A program made the translations under genes and the position numbers. Below the pieces are notes generated by a model that saw only the letters and a list, made by a program, of their open reading frames with translations, made no database searches and was not told the DNA's origin. A stretch of DNA of 6,099 nucleotides, taken from positions 1-6,099 of the forward strand of contig JAIHZV010000076.1 in NCBI GenBank assembly GCA_022718015.1, in the 5' to 3' direction. Source of the stretch: Phascolarctobacterium sp. (GTDB taxonomy: Bacteria > Bacillota > Negativicutes > Acidaminococcales > Acidaminococcaceae). This document shows, one piece after another, positions 1-4,890 of this stretch. Position 1 is the stretch's first letter; every line of letters begins with the position of its first letter.

Positions 1-23
1 CCAATAATCGCTACATCGTACAT
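1..23 (-). CDS. FAD/NAD-binding oxidoreductase, first 8 residues only (runs off the left edge)
   Basis: Only the start codon and seven further codons are inside the window; they read MYDVAIIG. This is the typical opening of a Rossmann-fold dinucleotide-binding protein, where a first beta strand leads into GxGxxG, as in thioredoxin reductase-like and other FAD-dependent oxidoreductases. The start is supported by a good ribosome binding site, GAGAGGAG at 31-38 on the minus strand, 7 nt before the ATG. The gene follows the DUF190 gene in the same direction, but a terminator at 71-105 separates them, so it probably has its own promoter. I could not identify that promoter in the short gap. The exact enzyme cannot be named from eight residues. 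Confidence 0.6.
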
Positions 24-70
24 AAAAATTCTCCTCTCAAATCTTCCCTAAGGAATAAGCATGTTGTCGC

Positions 71-105
71 AAGAAAAAACCGCAGCTCAGGCATCAACTG
101 CGGTT
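71..105 (-). terminator. Rho-independent terminator after the DUF190 gene
   Basis: An 8-bp perfect stem, AACCGCAG at 78-85 against CTGCGGTT at 98-105, encloses a 12-nt loop. Read on the minus strand it is followed by TTTTTTCTT (79-71). It lies 15 nt after the DUF190 stop codon and is oriented to end that transcript. On the plus strand there is no T tract, so it acts in one direction. Confidence 0.85.
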
Positions 106-120
106 ATATTCGGATATGCA

Positions 121-546
121 TTAGTCATTCAGCTGTTTCTTGATATAGCTGGGAACAACGCCCTTGTTCTCAATGCTGCGGAAGCCCTTATAGCCCTGCT
201 CACGCATATAGTCAGTCACCATATACGTTGCTTCCTCTACGAGCACCAGCGCATGCGTAGCGTTTTTCTCCAGAAACGGCAAAATCTTTTCGATGTTTTC
301 ACGCTCATCAACAATCTCGACAATAATCGGATAGTTGGCGTTGCCGCTGATCAAAGTGTTGACTGCACGCCCCACGCCACGCAGATTAGCTGCATAGCCT
401 TCAATGCCGCGGCTTACAGTGCCTCCGGCCAAGCCAAGTCTGCGCGCTTCACGCAAAATCGCTTTATACAGCGGAACATCCTCAAATAATACATCTTCAC
501 CAGTATATACCTTTAAGAAGGTAGTTTTCTTAAATTCCAAAGCCAT
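121..546 (-). CDS. DUF190 family protein (PII-like fold)
   Basis: The 141-residue product matches the DUF190 family. An N-terminal strand ends in YTGED, followed by PLYKAIL, a helix REARRLGLAGGTVSRGIEGY, and a second strand PIIVEIVDERE with helix IEKILPFLE. DUF190 proteins are small, soluble and trimeric PII-like by structural studies; their biochemical role is unsettled, and some are linked to CrcB fluoride channels. Here the family core ends near residue 110 and about 30 extra residues follow, ending YIKKQLND, so this member is longer than typical. I chose the ATG at 546 because GGAGGTG at 553-559 sits 6 nt upstream; the earlier in-frame ATG at 561 overlaps that site. The gene has its own promoter (579-587) and terminator (71-105), so it is probably monocistronic. 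It is divergent from the thioesterase gene. Confidence 0.85.
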   Translation of the reverse strand: MALEFKKTTFLKVYTGEDVLFEDVPLYKAILREARRLGLAGGTVSRGIEGYAANLRGVGRAVNTLISGNANYPIIVEIVDERENIEKILPFLEKNATHALVLVEEATYMVTDYMREQGYKGFRSIENKGVVPSYIKKQLND

Positions 547-578
547 GAATAACACCTCCATGAATCTTCTTGCAGCTT

Positions 579-587
579 ATTATAACA
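579..587 (-). promoter_or_regulatory. Extended -10 promoter for the DUF190 gene
   Basis: Read on the minus strand, TGTTATAAT (587-579) is a perfect TATAAT with a TGn extension. No good -35 hexamer lies 16-18 bp upstream, which fits an extended -10 promoter. The predicted start near 572 gives a leader of about 26 nt that holds the GGAGGTG ribosome binding site. Confidence 0.65.
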
Positions 588-686
588 TATAATTCGCCAG
601 CCGTGTAAGTAAATCCTGCGAGAGACTCTGGCAAATATGTAAATTGTAAGGAATGCAACATAATATGCGCAGCAAAAATTTTTCTC

Positions 687-715
687 TTGTCATCTCCTGC
701 AGAATATTTTATGAT
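687..715 (+). promoter_or_regulatory. Sigma-A-type promoter for the thioesterase gene
   Basis: TTGTCA (687-692) and TATGAT (710-715) are separated by exactly 17 bp, each one mismatch from consensus. The predicted start near 722 gives a 5' UTR of about 42 nt ending in AGAAGG and the ATG at 764. It faces away from the DUF190 promoter about 100 bp to the left. Confidence 0.7.
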
Positions 716-763
716 ATAGAAGGGAAATCCCCAACAATCGCAATCACGAAAGAAGGTATATAC

Positions 764-1147
764 ATGTCTACATTAGCAACTAATCTTATCGGCACTGCCA
801 CCACCACCGTAACCGCAGCCAACATTGCTGCGACCATGAAAAGCGGCTCGCTCGCAGTTTTCGCTACGCCTGCAATGTGCGCTCTCATGGAAGAGGCTGC
901 CTGCGCAGCTGTCAACGCGCACATGGACGAGGGCGCTGGCACCGTCGGCATCAGCCTGAGCATCACGCACGACCGCGCTACGGCAATGAATGACACCGTC
1001 ACCGCCACCGCCAAGCTCATCGCCATTGACGGCCGCAAGCTCACCTTCGAGGTCAGCGCGGCAGACAGCAAGGGCACCATCGGCAAGGGCACGCACGAGC
1101 GCTTCATCATCGACAACGAAAAATTCATGGCCAAAGTAAATAAATAA
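764..1147 (+). CDS. FlK-like hotdog-fold acyl-CoA thioesterase
   Basis: The 127-residue protein spans a whole single-domain hotdog thioesterase of the family that includes fluoroacetyl-CoA thioesterase FlK. Motifs in order are VFATPAMCALMEEAA (32-46), a helix-to-strand segment GAGTVGISLSITH (57-69), DGRKLTFEVSA (89-99) and GTHERFIID with KFMAKV at the end. By alignment to FlK from memory, T35, E43 and H69 match its catalytic Thr42, Glu50 and His76. Substrate cannot be inferred: most such homologues are general thioesterases and fluoroacetyl-CoA specificity is special to the Streptomyces enzyme. The ATG at 764 is chosen because AGAAGG at 751-756 lies 7 nt upstream and the promoter lies at 687-715; the longer in-frame opening would start before that promoter. 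It is the only protein gene on the plus strand and converges on the ABC transporter operon. Confidence 0.85.
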   Translation: MSTLATNLIGTATTTVTAANIAATMKSGSLAVFATPAMCALMEEAACAAVNAHMDEGAGTVGISLSITHDRATAMNDTVTATAKLIAIDGRKLTFEVSAADSKGTIGKGTHERFIIDNEKFMAKVNK

Positions 1148-1151
1148 GACG

Positions 1152-1197
1152 AAAGGCTTGGAGATTAGGCACACGACCTTTTCTCCAAGCCTTTTTT
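1152..1197 (+). terminator. Strong terminator between convergent thioesterase and transporter genes
   Basis: A perfect 13-bp stem, 1152-1164 with 1182-1194, encloses a 17-nt loop; core arms are AAAGGCTTGGAGA and its complement. On the plus strand the 3' arm runs straight into T tract 1192-1197, so it ends the thioesterase mRNA 4 nt after its stop. On the minus strand the hairpin begins 11 nt past the substrate-binding protein stop, but the following bases (CTTTCGTCTTATTT) form only a weak T tract. It probably serves both genes, less efficiently for the transporter operon. Confidence 0.88.
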
Positions 1198-1204
1198 ATA
1201 TCCG

Positions 1205-2170
1205 TTATTTTACTTCTGCCAGCAGGCTCTTGATATCAATTTTATTTTTCTGCATACCCATGAGCAGCAGGAAGTCCTGCGTTGCCTCAAGGTCCTTGAT
1301 ATCCTTTTCGGTAATCTTCGTGCTGAAATCATACCACGGAGCCATAATCTTTACCTCTTCCAGCGTCAGGCCGGTTTCCTTCGCCGTAAAGCCAAAGGCC
1401 TTCTCCTGCTCCTTATTCATGAAGTCAATGTTCTGCTGATGAATAGCAAGATATTTCTTCACAACCTCAGGATGGTCCTTCAGCAGCTTGCCGCTGACAC
1501 CGATAACAATCGTTGCATCAACAAGACCTTCACCGTTGCACAGCACGCGGGCGCCAGCCTTTTGCGCACGCAGAACGTCCGCACCGGCAACCAGTGCTGC
1601 GTCTGCTTCACCGCTCATCAGCGCGTTCACGCTTGCCGGAATGCCCAAGGAAACAAAGTTTACAGCGTCAGGCTTCAAGCCCTCTTTATTCAGTGCAGCC
1701 ACCAGAATCTGGTGCAGAATCGTGCCCTTCGGACCGGCAACCTTCTTGCCCTTCAGGTCAGCCGCAGTTTTAATCGCCGGATCCTTCACCATAATGTTGA
1801 AGGCCTTCGGCGCACGGCTATAAATGCCCACAACCTTCACATCGACGCCATTAGACGCTGCCAGAATCGCACTCGTGCCACCTAAAGCACTGCACACATC
1901 CAAGCTTCCGGAAGCAAGCGCTTCGGTCTGCTTAGCGCCGGAGTTGATTTCCGGGAAGGTCACGGTAATCTTATCCTTGCCAAACTCCTTCACCAGAGTC
2001 TGGTTATTTTTGTCGACAATACTCGGGATGTTCAAAGGCGACTTAACATACGTAACCTTTATATCCTTCACTGGCGGCGCTGCCGCCTCCTTTTTTTCAC
2101 CTGCGCAGCCAGTGAGCAGAGTGAATGCTGTTAAAACACTTAAGCCTAAGGCAATGAGTTTTTTGTTCAT
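1205..2170 (-). CDS. ABC transporter substrate-binding lipoprotein, SsuA/TauA/NrtA-type
   Basis: The 321-residue protein is a periplasmic binding protein of the NMT1/SsuA-like group, which feeds importers for sulfonates, taurine, nitrate or thiamine precursors. The N-terminus is a lipoprotein signal: MNKK, a hydrophobic stretch, and lipobox LLTGC with Cys22 as the lipidated residue. A short charged linker follows, then the fold: VTYVKSPLNIPSIV, EALASGSLDVCSALG (strand-helix typical of the ligand cleft), DLKGKKVAGPKGT, SLGIPASVNALMSGEADAAL, and a helical C-terminus. AAAGGAG (2183-2189 region) lies about 10 nt before the ATG. It is the last gene of the apparent five-gene operon, 53 nt after the ATPase. 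That gap has a weak hairpin but no terminator. The ligand is unknown; the fold does not separate sulfonates from other small acids. Confidence 0.88.
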   Translation of the reverse strand: MNKKLIALGLSVLTAFTLLTGCAGEKKEAAAPPVKDIKVTYVKSPLNIPSIVDKNNQTLVKEFGKDKITVTFPEINSGAKQTEALASGSLDVCSALGGTSAILAASNGVDVKVVGIYSRAPKAFNIMVKDPAIKTAADLKGKKVAGPKGTILHQILVAALNKEGLKPDAVNFVSLGIPASVNALMSGEADAALVAGADVLRAQKAGARVLCNGEGLVDATIVIGVSGKLLKDHPEVVKKYLAIHQQNIDFMNKEQEKAFGFTAKETGLTLEEVKIMAPWYDFSTKITEKDIKDLEATQDFLLLMGMQKNKIDIKSLLAEVK

Positions 2171-2223
2171 ATCTTATGAACTCCTTTCGTACCTGCAGCC
2201 GCAGCTGTTTCTTACAGTTGTAA

Positions 2224-2937
2224 TTACAGTGCTTGCAATATTTTTTGCCGCAGCAATTGAAAATCGCTGTCTGCTGCCTGCCGCGGTTTGGGCAGCAAAA
2301 CAGGCACATCATTTTTGACAGTGCCACTATCCATTATAAGGATTCTGTCTGCTAAAAGCAAGGCTTCCTCCACATCATGCGTAACAAAAATTATTGTTTT
2401 GCGCTGCTTTTTATATAAATCCAGCAGTGTCTGCTGCAAGCCCTGACGCGTAAAATAATCCAGCGCACTAAAGGGCTCGTCCATCAAAATTACATCAGGA
2501 TTATAAAAAAGCGTACGTCCCAGCGCAGTACGCTGTGCCATACCGCCGCTCAGCTCGTGCGGATATAAATTTTCGCAGCCCTCCAGACCAAGCTGCTGCA
2601 AAAGCTGCGGCAGCACCTTCGGCTCCAGCGCTTTGTCTGCACGCGCCGCCAAGGTGATATTCTCCGCCACCGTCAGCCACGGCATCAGCCTTGCCTCCTG
2701 AAAAACAGGCGCCAGCCGCAAGCCGTCCGCAAGCTGCACGCAGCCGCTGTCCGTCTGCTCCAAGCCGCCCAGCACACGCAGCAGCGTCGTCTTGCCGCAG
2801 CCGCTGCGTCCGACGATGCAGGTGAAGCTGTGCTGAGCAAAGCTCAGGCTCGTAGGCAGCAGTGCCTGCTTTTCGCCATAGCTTTTGCTAATATTTTCTG
2901 CTGTAAGTGCAGCCTCCACGCTCTTAGCCTCCTTCAT
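2224..2937 (-). CDS. ABC transporter ATP-binding subunit, SsuB/TauB-type
   Basis: This 237-residue nucleotide-binding domain powers the importer. All motifs are present: Walker A GRSGCGKT (43-50), Q-loop at Gln80 in VFQEARLMPW, signature LSGGMAQR (129-136), Walker B VILMDEP (149-155), D-loop SALD (157-160) and switch His187 in VTHD. The wording VFQEARLMPWLTV and DEPFSALD is characteristic of the nitrate/sulfonate/taurine importer branch. I start it at the ATG at 2937, which overlaps the permease stop as TAATG. GGCGGAG lies just upstream at 2944-2950 and suits this start; the GTG further upstream at 2952 has no ribosome binding site. Translational coupling to the permease is likely. Length is normal for the family. 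The short C-terminal tail (PVLLPKPRQ, then a helix) is also typical. Confidence 0.93.
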   Translation of the reverse strand: MKEAKSVEAALTAENISKSYGEKQALLPTSLSFAQHSFTCIVGRSGCGKTTLLRVLGGLEQTDSGCVQLADGLRLAPVFQEARLMPWLTVAENITLAARADKALEPKVLPQLLQQLGLEGCENLYPHELSGGMAQRTALGRTLFYNPDVILMDEPFSALDYFTRQGLQQTLLDLYKKQRKTIIFVTHDVEEALLLADRILIMDSGTVKNDVPVLLPKPRQAADSDFQLLRQKILQAL

Positions 2938-3686
2938 TATCTTCTCCGCCACGGGAATAATCTGTCCAGCACAAGCAGGAAAAGATAATCTATCACCGTG
3001 CCCACAATGCCAATCGCCAGCATACCGACCAAAACGATATCCGGCCGCGACATCTCCTCTGCATCAAGAATAAGATAGCCGATGCCTGCCGATGCTGCAA
3101 TCAGCTCCGCGCCTATCAGCGCACGCCAGCTATAGCCTAAGGCGAGCTGCATGCCGACAGCAATCGCCTCCAGCGCCGCCGGCAAGCGAATATAACGGAT
3201 ACACTGCCACTTGCTGAAATGCAGCGCTGTGCCCACCTCCAGCAGCTTCTTATCCACATTATGCACACCGCTGTAGGTGTTTAAAAACATCGGGAAGAAC
3301 GACGCCAGCACAATAATTGTCAGCTTAGACGCCTCGCCTATGCCTGCCCAAAGAATAATCAGCGGCACAGCAGCCAGCGGCGGCACGTGACGCAAAAACT
3401 CCAGCAGCAGCCAGCAATATTCGTCAAAGCGGCGGCTCTGGCCACAGACAATTCCTAACGGCAGCGCCAAAGCGCACGACAGCGTGAAACCAAGAAAGAC
3501 ACGCCTGAGGCTGACCGCCAGATGTGTAAGCAGCACGCCGCTCGTCAGCAACTCGACAGCCTCACGCGCCACCTGCGCCGGCGGCGGCAGCAGATACGGA
3601 CTAAAAAGCTGCCTGCTGCACGCTATCTGCCACAGGCACAGCAGGCAGAGCGGCAGCAGCAGCCCTCGCAAAATTTTCTTCAGCAT
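2937..3686 (-). CDS. ABC transporter permease, SsuC/TauC-type
   Basis: The 249-residue integral membrane subunit has about six hydrophobic segments: residues 5-22, 56-82, 92-115, 121-138, 172-200 and 218-243 roughly. The family signature PYLLPPPAQV appears near residues 30-39. The cytoplasmic coupling helix that docks on the ATPase is seen at 150-169 (EVGTALHFSKW, then IRLP). The canonical EAA motif has Gly seven residues in; here His156 occupies that position, a mild oddity. The start ATG at 3686 lies 10 nt after the barstar gene stop, with GAGG about 6 nt upstream, so it appears co-transcribed with the toxin/immunity pair. It overlaps the ATPase gene by one base. The pairing of these two genes supports a complete importer with the binding protein downstream. 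Confidence 0.9.
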   Translation of the reverse strand: MLKKILRGLLLPLCLLCLWQIACSRQLFSPYLLPPPAQVAREAVELLTSGVLLTHLAVSLRRVFLGFTLSCALALPLGIVCGQSRRFDEYCWLLLEFLRHVPPLAAVPLIILWAGIGEASKLTIIVLASFFPMFLNTYSGVHNVDKKLLEVGTALHFSKWQCIRYIRLPAALEAIAVGMQLALGYSWRALIGAELIAASAGIGYLILDAEEMSRPDIVLVGMLAIGIVGTVIDYLFLLVLDRLFPWRRR

Positions 3687-3696
3687 ATACGCCTCG

Positions 3697-3966
3697 TCAC
3701 CTTATCGTCACCGTCAAGGCTTCATTTTTCTCCGCAGCATCCTGCAAAACCTGCAGAAGCTGCTCGCCATACCAGCCCAAATGAGCCTCATCTGCGATTG
3801 CCTTAGGTACAACAAGCTCGGTCGCCGCATCAAGCTCCGTCAGGCAGTCATATAAGGCATCTAGATTTGCGCCATAATAAACCGGCAAAGCCAGCACGCT
3901 GCGCAGATAATTATGCAGCGCAGGCACGCTCTGCATATGCGCCAAGTCCAAAGTTATTTTTTTCAT
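3697..3966 (-). CDS. Barstar-family ribonuclease inhibitor (immunity protein)
   Basis: The 89-residue protein matches barstar in length and order: ITLDLAHMQS, helix PALHNYLRSVLALP, then YYGANLDALYDCLTE, and a final strand LTVTIR. Barstar blocks barnase by inserting its second helix into the RNase active site. The key acidic residue equivalent to barstar Asp39 is Asp40; Asp35 and Tyr29 correspond to Asp36 and Tyr30. Barstar Trp38 is replaced by Tyr39, and Glu76 by Asp76 by ungapped alignment of the C-terminal helix. The ATG at 3966 has AGGGAAG close upstream. Its stop is 10 nt before the permease, and its start is 9 nt after the RNase gene stop. The adjacent cognate toxin makes it an immunity protein rather than an orphan barstar. 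Confidence 0.92.
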   Translation of the reverse strand: MKKITLDLAHMQSVPALHNYLRSVLALPVYYGANLDALYDCLTELDAATELVVPKAIADEAHLGWYGEQLLQVLQDAAEKNEALTVTIR

Positions 3967-3975
3967 GCTCTTCCC

Positions 3976-4500
3976 TTACCTTCCATACATCTGCGTAAAA
4001 TTGTTGTAATGGTCGCCTGTATAATAAATCAAGCCGTCATTCGAGAACACAATACGTTTCGAATTTCTGTTTCCCTTGACATAATCAATATCGCATTCCT
4101 TCCAGCTGCGTCCATTTTTATCCGGCAGCTTCTTTTCGTAGTTGCCGTAGCGGTCGCCGCCGATAGACTTGCCCGGAGCAACCTTATCCAAGGTGCCCTT
4201 AGTCTGCCAGCCCAGCTTCTTGGCCTCTTTTTTTGTGATATAGTTATGCGGCAGATGCTTGTACTCGTTTATATAGGCAGCGACATGCTCCTTATCGGTA
4301 TAAGCTGCGCTCTCGCTGATTTTCAGCTTCTTGTCATTGCCGCGGGTATCAATATTTTGCTTGCTCGGCGCCTTCGCACTCGTCGTCACCTGCGTGCCCT
4401 GTGCAGAATTATCCTTCGCAGGTGCCTTATCGCTGCCGCAGCCTGCCACTACACTGACGCTGATAAGCAGCGCCAGAAAAAATGCTAAAATTTTTCGCAT
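3976..4500 (-). CDS. Barnase-type guanyl-specific RNase with lipoprotein signal
   Basis: The 174-residue protein has a lipoprotein signal (MRKI, hydrophobic core, lipobox VAGC with Cys21), a polar low-complexity linker to about residue 60, and a barnase domain from about 67 to the end. Aligned by eye with Bacillus barnase, catalytic residues are all kept: Lys90 (K27), Glu135 (E73, general base), Arg145 (R83), Arg149 (R87) and His164 (H102, general acid). Shared blocks include LPHNYITKKEAKKLGW, VAPGKSIGGD and DHYNNF. Barnase Arg59, a barstar contact, is Tyr121. Barnases cleave single-stranded RNA after G; this one should be exported and membrane-anchored, unlike freely secreted barnase. AAAGGAG at 4508-4514 sits 7 nt before the ATG. 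It is the first gene of the operon, followed at 9 nt by its inhibitor. Its 3' half includes blocks more AT-rich than the transporter genes, a possible sign of separate origin. Fold and residues are clear; delivery to other cells is inference. Confidence 0.93.
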   Translation of the reverse strand: MRKILAFFLALLISVSVVAGCGSDKAPAKDNSAQGTQVTTSAKAPSKQNIDTRGNDKKLKISESAAYTDKEHVAAYINEYKHLPHNYITKKEAKKLGWQTKGTLDKVAPGKSIGGDRYGNYEKKLPDKNGRSWKECDIDYVKGNRNSKRIVFSNDGLIYYTGDHYNNFTQMYGR

Positions 4501-4526
4501 AGAGATGCTCCTTTCATTTTCTTCCC

Positions 4527-4535
4527 ATTATATCA
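4527..4535 (-). promoter_or_regulatory. Extended -10 promoter of the barnase-barstar-transporter operon
   Basis: Read on the minus strand, TGATATAAT (4535-4527) is a perfect TATAAT with TGn extension. I see no good -35 box at the usual distance. Transcription would begin near 4520, giving a leader of about 20 nt that contains AAAGGAG. No other promoter is evident before the barstar or permease genes. Confidence 0.65.
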
Positions 4536-4540
4536 CATAC

Positions 4541-4570
4541 AAAAAACTGGCGCACATTCCGCATACGCCA
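4541..4570 (-). terminator. Possible weak terminator just upstream of the barnase promoter
   Basis: TGGCG (4548-4552) can pair with CGCCA (4566-4570) around a 13-nt loop. On the minus strand the hairpin is followed by G and then six T (4546-4541). The stem is only 5 bp, so efficiency is doubtful. It could stop transcripts entering from the toxin module to the right before they reach the barnase promoter. Confidence 0.35.
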
Positions 4571-4578
4571 AAAACAAC

Positions 4579-4614
4579 GAAAAAATTCACAGCTACTTTC
4601 TTGAAAAAATTCAC
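4579..4614. repeat. 12-nt direct repeat at the small RNA promoter
   Basis: GAAAAAATTCAC occurs at 4579-4590 and again, identical, at 4603-4614, with starts 24 bp apart. The second copy overlaps the -35 box and spacer of the small RNA promoter (TTGAAA at 4601-4606). It could be a tandem protein binding site or simply duplicated A-rich promoter DNA. Confidence 0.5.
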
Positions 4615-4629
4615 GCTTCGTGTTATATT
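4601..4629 (+). promoter_or_regulatory. Promoter of the putative antitoxin RNA
   Basis: TTGAAA (4601-4606), a 17-bp spacer and TATATT (4624-4629) form a near-consensus promoter, with TGT directly before the -10 box. The predicted start is A4636. No ribosome binding site and start codon follow at a useful distance, so the product is most likely an untranslated RNA ending at 4726. Confidence 0.7.
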
Positions 4630-4635
4630 ATAAAC

Positions 4636-4726
4636 AGAAAGACAACCGCCCACAAGGTGGGTTGCCGCTCTAGATTTGGTTCGAAAAGCCGCCTCTTAGC
4701 TTGCAAATTACAGAGGCGGTTTTTCT
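4636..4726 (+). ncRNA. Putative type I antitoxin small RNA (~90 nt)
   Basis: This stretch runs from a strong promoter to a strong terminator without a translatable ORF. It starts near 4636, forms a 5' hairpin with arms CCCAC (4649-4653) and GTGGG (4657-4661), extended after a small bulge by CAA/TTG (4643-4645 with 4662-4664), and ends in the 4689-4719 stem and T tract. It converges on the small membrane peptide gene (4740-4826, minus), so the toxin mRNA, if it reads to the shared terminator, is complementary to the RNA 3' half. This matches the layout of TxpA/RatA and BsrG/SR4 type I systems, where the antitoxin RNA pairs with the 3' end of the toxin mRNA. The exact ends and the regulatory mechanism are inferred. 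Confidence 0.65.
4684..4726 (+). terminator. Terminator of the small RNA, likely shared by the toxin mRNA
   Basis: CCGCCTCT (4689-4696) pairs perfectly with AGAGGCGG (4712-4719) around a 15-nt loop. On the plus strand TTTTTCT (4720-4726) follows, giving a strong terminator for the small RNA. On the minus strand the same stem is followed by CTTTTCG, a weaker T tract, so it may also end the toxin transcript. A-rich bases 4684-4687 can extend the stem. Confidence 0.82.
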
Positions 4727-4739
4727 ATGTCCGCAACGG

Positions 4740-4826
4740 TTACTTTCTGTTCTGAAAAATGAACGTCAGCAATGCCACGATAAAAATTCCAAAGGACATT
4801 AAGTCCTGAAAGCTGAAATATACCAT
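4740..4826 (-). CDS. Small hydrophobic peptide, putative holin-like type I toxin
   Basis: This 28-residue peptide is shorter than most gene callers keep. It reads MVYFSFQDLMSFG, then a hydrophobic membrane span IFIVALLTFIF, then a polar basic tail QNRK. The layout of short polar start, FG turn, single transmembrane helix and basic end matches the putative holin-like toxin peptides (TxpA/BsrG-like) of Bacillota; the family assignment is from memory of that pattern. The ATG at 4826 sits 8 nt after GGAGG of TGGAGGTG (4833-4840). Another in-frame ATG at 4832 would add MS but lies too close to that site. It has its own promoter (4891-4919) and a convergent small RNA partner. Expected action is membrane depolarisation or damage when the antitoxin RNA is depleted. 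Confidence 0.72.
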   Translation of the reverse strand: MVYFSFQDLMSFGIFIVALLTFIFQNRK

Positions 4827-4832
4827 AGACAT

Positions 4833-4864
4833 CACCTCCATTCCGAAGAATTTTGGCAATGCCA
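4833..4864 (-). promoter_or_regulatory. Toxin ribosome binding site with two upstream mini-hairpins
   Basis: TGGAGGTG (4840-4833) is a near-perfect SD and decides the toxin start at 4826. Just upstream on the same strand are TGGC-ATT-GCCA (4864-4854) and ATTC-TTCG-GAAT (4851-4840), the latter with a stable C(UUCG)G tetraloop. CC at 4856-4855 could also pair with the first two G of the SD across a bulge. These structures could limit ribosome access, as known for other type I toxin mRNAs. Confidence 0.5.
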
Positions 4865-4890
4865 CCCTGCAACACGGTCGTCTAAAAAAT

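Noticed and set aside
547..763. Possible fluoride (crcB-type) riboswitch between DUF190 and the thioesterase
   Set aside because: I looked because of the DUF190/FlK pairing, but no conserved fluoride-aptamer segments are visible and both leaders are short (about 26 and 42 nt).
709..1174. Minus-strand open frames across the thioesterase gene
   Set aside because: They are antisense to a clear hotdog enzyme with promoter, ribosome binding site and terminator; their products show no recognisable pattern and are composition-driven.
1439..1885. Plus-strand open frames inside the substrate-binding protein gene, and similar ones at 3484-3855 and 3913-4488
   Set aside because: All are shadows of convincing minus-strand genes with intact motifs, and none has a good ribosome binding site in a sensible place.
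2171..2223. Terminator or separate promoter between ATPase and binding protein
   Set aside because: Only a weak CAGC/GCTG hairpin without a T tract is present, and no convincing -10/-35 pair; the gap is treated as intra-operonic.
2938..2952. GTG start at 2952 for the ATPase
   Set aside because: No ribosome binding site precedes it, whereas the ATG at 2937 has GGCGGAG upstream and a TAATG overlap with the permease stop.
2400..3660. Repeated CAGCAG/GCTGC tracts resembling microsatellites
   Set aside because: They encode Leu, Ala and Gln-rich parts of the permease and ATPase and reflect codon preference; there is no regular unit or array.
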